DNA of 64,000 bases from Acanthaster planci (Eukaryota; Echinodermata; Asteroidea; Valvatida; Acanthasteridae). The stretch lies in contig NW_019091358.1 in the NCBI RefSeq assembly GCF_001949145.1, positions 4,010,887 through 4,074,886 of the forward strand, in the 5' to 3' direction. Both the position numbers and the translations under genes were made by a program. Below the pieces are notes generated by a model that saw only the letters and a list, made by a program, of their open reading frames with translations, was not told the origin of the DNA and made no database searches. How positions within the stretch are numbered: the stretch's first letter is position 1; every line of letters begins with the position of its first letter. Of this stretch, positions 1 to 9,000 are shown piece by piece.

Positions 1-3000
1 AAATATCAATAAATGAAAGTAAATAAAGAAACATGTCAACAAAGTATGACACAGTCAGTACAGAAACTGTAATTGAGTTCCAGTGTGGGGAAAAAGGTGG
101 AAGGAACGTCCATACTCACTGAAGAATCGTCTTACATTCCTGAGAACGTGATCTTTGGCTTCTGCTGGGGGCGGCACATTTGCCATGGGAAGACCTATCG
201 TGTTCTCCTCTGGGAAGCCCTTCTCATTTGGGTTGTTCTTGGAGTTGTCTGCCAGGCGACCACCCTCGAAGGATCGCAACGCATCAGCCCAGGCCTTGGT
301 GGTTCCATACACCAGACCACCGTCGATCCATGGGGTTATTTCATTCAACTGCATGGATTTAAGGAGGAACAGATAGATTCCATGAAATGGAAGGCCTTTC
401 TGTTATTTTCTCATAGAGTCTGTTTCAAAGGTGTATTTTTGTCAAGAATAAGTCAATTTCTAACAGTTTAAGCCTATACACAGATACACATATCAAAACA
501 CTGTATGATCACTATTGTCCAAGATTGTGGGATTGTGGCAGGAAGAAGTGGGTCCGAGTCCCATCCTAGTAAGCTTGAGCATTTTTTCACAAGTTCTCGA
601 AAAAAACACCGAGCATACAGTGTTATGAATATATATATCAGTGTAAGGGCAAACCCAGTAAAAACTGAAATTACTCTGATGCAAAATACATTTTTGGGTA
701 TAAGGGTAAAACCCATAAAAAGTTTTAAATTGCAGAATCTGCAGCTGATTTTATGAAACTTTAGGCAATGGCATAACAAATTAAGACCGATTTCGGTAAA
801 CTTGCTTAAGTCTTATGAAACAAATCATGGCTTAAAATGTGCAGTTATTTTAGGTTGTACAAGATGCGCGAAACGTAGCCATAATAAATGATTTGACCAG
901 CTTATCATGTTCAGTAAAGCCTCATCATTGCTGCTCTTAACAAGGCTTACACAAGAAAGGTAAATGTTGTTGTAGAAGGTCCAGAAAAACTTGTTTGGCT
1001 ATGAGAGAACTGCAAGATTTTCTGTCCGGTTCTGATGAGGAGAAGTGGAAAACTATTCCAAAATGGCAGGTGGAGGTGATTTAATGACTGTTTAATGACT
1101 GTTGGGATATTGGAAAGTAGCAACTATTGTAAAAGCCGATATTGTCCTCATCCCAAAAATTTAATGTTATTAAAAAGTGGTGCAGCTACGGAACTTGCGT
1201 GAAATCGAACGCAAGTATACTGCGCATCTACAGCATAAATTTTCAGCGCAAGGCTTACGCATGGTTCAGAGTTACGTCACATTTCGTGAAATTGGCTGCT
1301 GGTGCCTCCACAAAGAAAAAAGTGGTCTCCTTGCGGTATTACCTGTTCACGGGGTACGTTTGGTGAATAACCAGTGTTGAAGCTGTAGCGGGTTCTCAAG
1401 AATGGAATGAAGTCCACGGGACCATGTGAGTTGTTTTTAGTCATGTCCTTGTACTCGTGACCCTCTGGAATTTCAATGTTCTCATACTCAGGGGGACAAC
1501 CTGCCCCTTGGGCATCCAAGATCTCTTCAACAACTTGTTGTCCTGGTGGTTTAAAAAGGATGTGTTAGAGTCATAACTCGAAGCGAAGTCATATGCTTAA
1601 ACCAGCATCGGCAGAAGAACTTCAAAGTAGAAATGTCTTCAACTGCAAGAGCATTCAGCCAAGATATGAAAAAATAATTCATTTAGGAAATAAACCCACT
1701 AGCACTAAGTATACTATGCAGGGATGGTACACACAATTCCAGCAGCAAATATTAGAGGAAGTTGAAATATTTGAATAAGTTAAAGGCTGCCTAAATTTAG
1801 TCCTTGTTTGCCTATACAAATTATTGACAATTTATTTCAACCTCTCTTCCTCTCACTTAAAAGGCTTCCGAGTCAAATTGACAGTGCAAAACCCACCGAA
1901 GAATGTCATGAATGCTGTCCGGTTGAGGAAGGACGGAAGACCAGTGTCGCCCCTCATGGTCGCCTCACTAACGTCGATTGGGTTAGGTCTGTCCTTCCCG
2001 GCCATCATGTACACACCATCAGCATAGGCAACAGGAAGTCTTCTTGTCAAAGGAAGCTCTGGAAAAGAAAAAGACTCTTGAAAGTACTGAATAACTTGAA
2101 GAAAACAGAAGGCAGAAAATGTAGATCTGGATGGACCACTAAAAATAAGGTGTCGTCCCACAACAATTTTCTACAGATCTTGGTAGAAGTCACCTGTAGA
2201 ATTTCTCAGTTGACACAGGGTGCACAAATGCTACAGCACAGAGTGTCCACAAACTGCCATTAATGTACATACTAATCACAAAGACTATACACAGGGATTG
2301 GAGGTGATACAAAATCCTCAAATCAAAATAATTTCTCAAGCTTGCATCCAGCCCGTTGGGCTCTTTGGGCTGCATTAATATAATGCGAGGTTACATTCTT
2401 AATTTTTTACCTGTTTCCAAATATTATCTACATTTAGCAAGTCCGACTAGTTGTGAACTGACTTTTGTTACTCAAATTAAACTTTCAAAATTTTTCTTTC
2501 ACATCAAAAACTCATCGCCAAATGTTGCATCTTATAGAAATTTTAAAACTGAGGTTTGTCCTTTAACAATCTTTCTTTGCATCAGAGATGTTCCCAGATT
2601 CTAACTGGCCCCAATTCACTTGATGGCCAAGTGGAATGCACGAGTAATTAGGTGTATCTGCCCTAGTTAGAAGCACCCATCATCATGAAGAGACAGCCTG
2701 GTGGAGCAAAATTTCAACTTGGGGCACAACGCACGTGACTACTGTGTATTTTAAACAAGTTGTTTGCTCGTACTCAGCACATCTTGCACCAAAGAGCATA
2801 AGCCTGTGCACACACATAGACACAGTATTTTCCCACCAGAAAGGGCATCATTCTCATGCAAAATTATGCCATCCTTTGTTCAGAGGATACCCAGGAGGCA
2901 GATTTCTTTTCTCAGCACTCTTGAACATCAGCAAATGTAGAGACCAATCAGAAGAGATGCCATACTTGGGATGGAGGCTGGCATGAATTTTGAATTCCAA

Positions 3001-6000
3001 AGATCATAGTCAAAGCAATCCATGGTACCATCACAAGTGACAGCTATTTACAGTGTTTAAGGTGAAATCAATTTGGCACAGGTGATACCAGATCTTGAAA
3101 AGAAAGTCCTCCCCTATCTTTATGTAACCACTTTTACAAACCTGATCCACCCCAGTCGGGATGGGCCATGTTGTTATACCAGCCATCATATCCTTCGTAC
3201 TCTCTGTGGTAATAGTCGAAAACACCGATTCGCTCTACAAAGGCATAAACAAAAGAAAAGAAGTTACAACCTGCCTTGTAGCAATGTTTTGTTTAACCTA
3301 AACTGGCACTGGCATAACAGACTTGACTAAACGCATTTTGTTTGTTTCAAGTGTAAAAAGTGCTCAAATGAAATTTCCAGGATTTCACATCCCAGGACCA
3401 GTTTTATTTCATTTTTACATCACTTCTTTTCTACATCGCGACAATAATAACGGTCAGTTGCCATCATATTACGGATATGCCCCAAACTCAAGTGGCTTTG
3501 TTTGAATATGTGAATCAAAGCTAAGCCACATATAAAAAAAACCATTCCGCTGTCAGCTATTCACTAGGATATAATAAACTGGATTGCTGAAGTATTTGAA
3601 CCTATTAAACCTGGTATGCTTTGAAGAAATAAGAGACATTGCTTTTGCTTTAAATAGAAAGTGGATTAAAGACAACGGAGGATAACAGAAGGGGGGCAAT
3701 CAGGGACCATTTGACACTCTCAATAGGAAGCCAAAAGGGAGCCACTGTTACTGGAAAACTAATGAAAAGGGTTGTCTTCCTCTACCTTTTCCCTTCCTTA
3801 GACCATGCCTCAGAAAGGCCATAAAATTATCCAATTTTTTTTTGCCCCCGAACTTTATGCCCCTCAAAATCTGGTTCTGGATGTACACTTTCTCGAGGGC
3901 ACAGGACCACTCTATAGATACAAGGTTGCTAGTGTAGGGTATGCCCTCCTCATGTGATGCAGCAAATTACGAAGTGACTTGGACAAAAGTAACCTCTGAA
4001 TATGAAATGAATTACTGTATGATAGTTTTGACTATCGAACAGAAAATCTTACCTTCATATTGTCTCCGTTCTTCAGGACTTAACATGCCATCATCAGAAG
4101 CTAGAAAAGGACCAGAAAAAAATGAAATCTTAAAAAAGTCCAAGTCTGCATTGAAATGCATGACGACTTTGGAATGAAAATGACATGAACTGCCAGCTGT
4201 TACTTTTGCAAGTTTGAAGTGGGGATACCAGCCAGTGATTTAAGGAAATGCCCTTATTGGAATCTTGTAGGAAAAAAGACAGTTATTAGCAATGTATCAT
4301 TAGTACATGTAGTTACTAACTATTCACCAACTTTAAACCAGATGGAAGTACATACATGTACATGTGATTGCAATTTTGGAATGTTGTGCCCCCAGCAAGA
4401 CCCGAGTCAATTGATTAAAATTCATTAATGGCACCTTGCTTTGGTGTACTACATCTCACACTGGTGGACAATTCAGATGTAAGATGCGGTACGCATTAAC
4501 ATTTGAAGATCCAACACCAAAAAGCTGTTAGGACCTCTGACTAGTTTTTCGGATGGTGTTTGAAGCATGTGATTTATGCATGTGAAGCAAAAAAGTTAAG
4601 ATAAATAAAATAAAAAAGGAATATGATGATTACACTTGGTCTTATGACACCTAAATCCTCAATTTAATGCTCCGTTTCCCGACAAAGAAGGCCAGGTCAC
4701 TGTCATTACAAAACAGAGCAGGACAAGCTCCGAGTTGAATATGACAGACACAGCGGCCTGTGCAACATAAAGATAAAGTCCCTTGCTTTCTAAACCTCAA
4801 TGGGTGGACATGCTCAGCATAAAACACTTCCATAAACTCCTCTGGTAAAATCCGATGATGTAGAGAAAGTGACAAAACAGCTGATAATAATTTGAACCTC
4901 TTCCATTTGATGGATTAAAATACATTGGCTTTGAAACAGCCGTCCACTGGCCTTTCTTTTGTTTACAAACACTGACCACTTCTTTGTATTATGGATGATC
5001 ACAGTTTGCACAAACATCACCCTTGGTGTGAACAACTTTGCCCTACCCTCTTGCTTTGGCTGTATTAAAAATGAAAACCAATTTCAGTTAGTATTTAGCA
5101 GCAGTCCTTAGTTTAATATCTGCATGAAAGTTTTGAACACGTTGTGCATTATTCTTCAGATTTTTTTTACTCCCAGCTAGCCATACATTTGAAAGCATTT
5201 GCAACTTTATAGCAAAGAAAGGTCTATGAAGGTTGCCCAGGCGCTTGATCCAGGCACAGATACTTCCTCTTCCTGTCAAGAACAGAATCCAACACATTGG
5301 CATTTGTTGATATCTCTTCGCTGTTTACAGAAGGATTTGTTAGAAGGTAAATCAGTAACACAAATGTATGCAAGCATTGAATGAATGCCCAGCACTGAAC
5401 AACATTTTAATTTTTCTATGTGCTGATGATAAAATTATGAATTAGCTACAGTGTTAAATGAAATTGTATAAGGAAAGCAAGATACTACATTCTACATCTC
5501 AAAAATGATGGTAACCAGGTTCAAAAATAAAAGTTTTTAAAAGACAGCTAACAGAAAACAAACTTTTGCGGTAAAGTTAGGGGAAATGGTATGGTGTTTA
5601 AATCATCGCCATTACGAAAAAAATTTTGGCACAGAGATTAACTCTGAGTACATTTCTATCCCCAAGTCAATGACATGTACACCACATGGACAAAAGAATT
5701 TTTTGATGTAAATGGTCCAGAATTACATTCAAATAATGTAATTTTCAGACTGTGTGGCAAGGGTCAAGTTTCTATTGTGTCTTTTCATGTATTTTAAAAG
5801 TTTTAAGTAAGCAAATAACACCTTCTTGTTTAATTTTTCATTAATAAAATATACACCTAAAATTTGTCAAAGTAAGTTATATGTTTCTCCGATCTGAGTT
5901 ACTTCACTGGTTCTCATGCTAAACATAAAAAGCAAAAATAGGGACCAAAATGGAAGAAGCAAAGAAATACTATCCCTAAGGGAAATGAGAAATGTAGAAT

Positions 6001-9000
6001 GGTGCAAAAATAAGCATGGTTCTAGACCTTAATGATCATCTTTTATAGACAGAATATTTTTTTAACATAAATGTGAACATAGACCTTTGAATGTTTGGAG
6101 ATGGGACTTGAAAAGTGGGGCTTGAGGTTTGACAGACTTTTTTGGTTTCAAAATGCCAGTCTTTGGCATGTATAGAACCATGCTTTGTTTTGCTTTTTCC
6201 GCCATGAACTCAAATGTGAGTGTGATGAAGCAGCAGCGGTGACTTCAGCCTGGGATAAAAAATTGACAGCAGGATAAATATTTCTGTGCAATTTCAAAGC
6301 AACCTGAGGTAGGTTGGACACCACTGCTGGTCGTTGGAGGTGCCATGGTCCCAGGGTTTGCAGTGGGTAGTGCTCCTGTAGTTGCCATGGGAGTTGCTCC
6401 TGTTGTTATAGCAGGAGGTGCTCCCGTTGTTGCAGCATTTGACTCTGTTGTTGGCATTGTTACTGGCATTGTTACTGGCACTGTCGTCTCCTCTGGCATA
6501 GTACCTGTTTGTGCTGCAGGGTGTGTAAGTAATGTAGAAAAGTATTCACATACTCGATATCTCTAGCTCATATTATGCAAACAAATTTCTTCCTTAGGCC
6601 TTGGTGAAAGCACAAAAACAACTGAAAAAAGGTTTTGGGAAAACTCCACTAATGCTGTATTATTCTTAAAGGCATCACGGTACAAAAGAAAGGACTCCTA
6701 TTTTTCAGATCAAAAGTTTGAGTCACACACGAGTAAGGTTGTGAATTTTTTTCCGCAAGCTCTTGGACAAGCACTGAGCATACAGCGTTTATCAATATAT
6801 ACGTCGGGTATGTGTCAAAAGTAACCATTCTATTATTTGGAAACTCCTATTGGCCAATAAAACCTAATTAAGGGTTAACTCAAAGTAGCAAAGAAGTGAC
6901 AAAATGGAAGATCAGAAGATATAAAGTTTACTTTGTGTAGGGAGGTTAAGATTATGCTTGCCCTCGAACAAATAATAAGCAATGACAGGTGAGGACTTTA
7001 TGAGTGAGGCAGTATACAAAAAGTACATTTGAATAACTGGTGGACTGAGTAAATTTGGCTTGAAGAAATAATAATAATCTCTGGGTGTCAACTGCCAGAG
7101 TAGTGTGTAGCGCACTTAAGCGACTTGGTGTCATCCAAATAGTAGATGCTGTTGGCTTAGGGTACAGGAAAAAGAGCAACTTTCAAACTTGTTAAAGCCG
7201 CTTGTATAGTAACCTAACTTTCTTTTTTGAAGGTTGTTTTGAATCTATATATTATTGCTGAAGGTTTGCCACAGTAAAGTGGTTTACCTTTTGAAATAAG
7301 CTTTTTTTTATAGTAAATGTCTAGATTAATGAGTATGCCAAAGCCAGTCTGATGGCCAATGACGCAAAGGAAAACTCAGAGCAAGAAAGGTTAAATACAT
7401 AGGAAGCTGGAAAACCTTCCTTTCCGAAATTGCATTATGATGACAATGACACATATGTTGACCAATCAAAGGATTTGAACTGTTAATTTAATGAAGAATT
7501 GTTCTTTTGCTTATTAAAAGGGTATTTGGTGTTAATGCAAATTTCCACATTTTAAAGCAAAACTGTGGTGCCATTCCAGGGAGAAACCTCAATATTACAT
7601 TTGATTTGTGTATAAAAACTGCTTAATTTTCCTTCATATTCTGTTGTTCTAATTTGGCAATAAGCCAACGAGCAACTCTTTCTCCACAGTGTTTTCAATG
7701 AGAAAATTTTGCATTCACACTTTGAACAGAAAAATCACTGAGCAACATCTTCCAAAATTGACATCGCGGCAAAGGCACCCTCTGTTTTCTGGAAAAGGAC
7801 GGACAAATAAAAAGGTTGAAACAAGGGTATTTATCAATGCACCTAAACCCACGACAAGGGTCCTATTACTTTCAAGCATTGAAGAGAAGAGTAAAGTTGC
7901 ACGAAAAGTGCATGTTAGAAAACTTTGTCGCCTGGACCCTTTCAGAACATATGATCCACTTCTCAGATGATGTCTTATATCAGCCACCATAAGCTCTCAA
8001 TGAGGATGGATCTCATGCTTTTTGAAGTAACAGACTGCTCTACAAAGCCCCTTCTACTGCGCATACTCAGCACATACATGTACTGTCCATGTACTTCTTT
8101 TCAGTACCACACTGCACAACCTGTCCCTGCTCATTACATGTACCAACATGCATATTTGGGTCCTGTGCTTTCAAACTGGAATCGTGGCTACAATTGTTCA
8201 AAACATCAGAAGGCTGGCCATACTGAATCAGTCTATTACTTGCTACTTTAGCTTGGTTTATCAAAGTCTTGATTCAAAACTTTCTTACTCCTTAAAAATG
8301 TCAATGTTGAGAAACTTTCAAAGGTTCCTGAAATCTAAATAAGCTTTTTCAAAATCCCGAAAGGTTCTGGAGAGTACAAGGTTTCGGGGAAATGACTGTT
8401 GTTTTTACTTTTGTAACCTGTGGCACCTTAAGTATTGAAAATTGAAAATTCTCATCTTGAATCAAGACTAGATTTTTAATCAAACAGAAAAGGAAACACC
8501 AAAAAAAAAAAAAGAAGAAAGGCAACCACCTTTAATGAATGGGGAACTGAAAGTCATGCAAAAACATGCACAGCTCTTCATTATTCCATTGACTGGTCTT
8601 TAGCCCTACATGTATTTCCCTAGGGTGTATGTGAAATCATATTGATTTTGCAGGATTCGGGACTGCTATGGGATTTTAATTGGCATTTTGTTAAAGTAAA
8701 AGTACCTGTACACATAGCTACATTGGACGCATTGCATACTACGCTAAGAAGTAATAACCTTTTTAAGTGGGGGTTTGTAGGACAGCATTTAAGACATGAC
8801 TGTGATTTTTGCTCAAATAAAAACATGACAGTGATGGAGCAGTGGTGACCTCAGCCGATGAGAAAGTCACTGATATCAACAGAAATCGTTCTGAACAATT
8901 CTACAACCTGTCGCAGGTTGGACACTACCTCCAGATGTACCACTAACAATCCTGGAAGTGTCAGTTGCTGCTGTTGGGGATGATTCTACAGCTGTGGACA

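Noticed and set aside
1808-2263. 151-codon plus-strand ORF
   Set aside because: It lies antisense over DUOX exon 6 and has no family signature; the minus strand carries the conserved protein.
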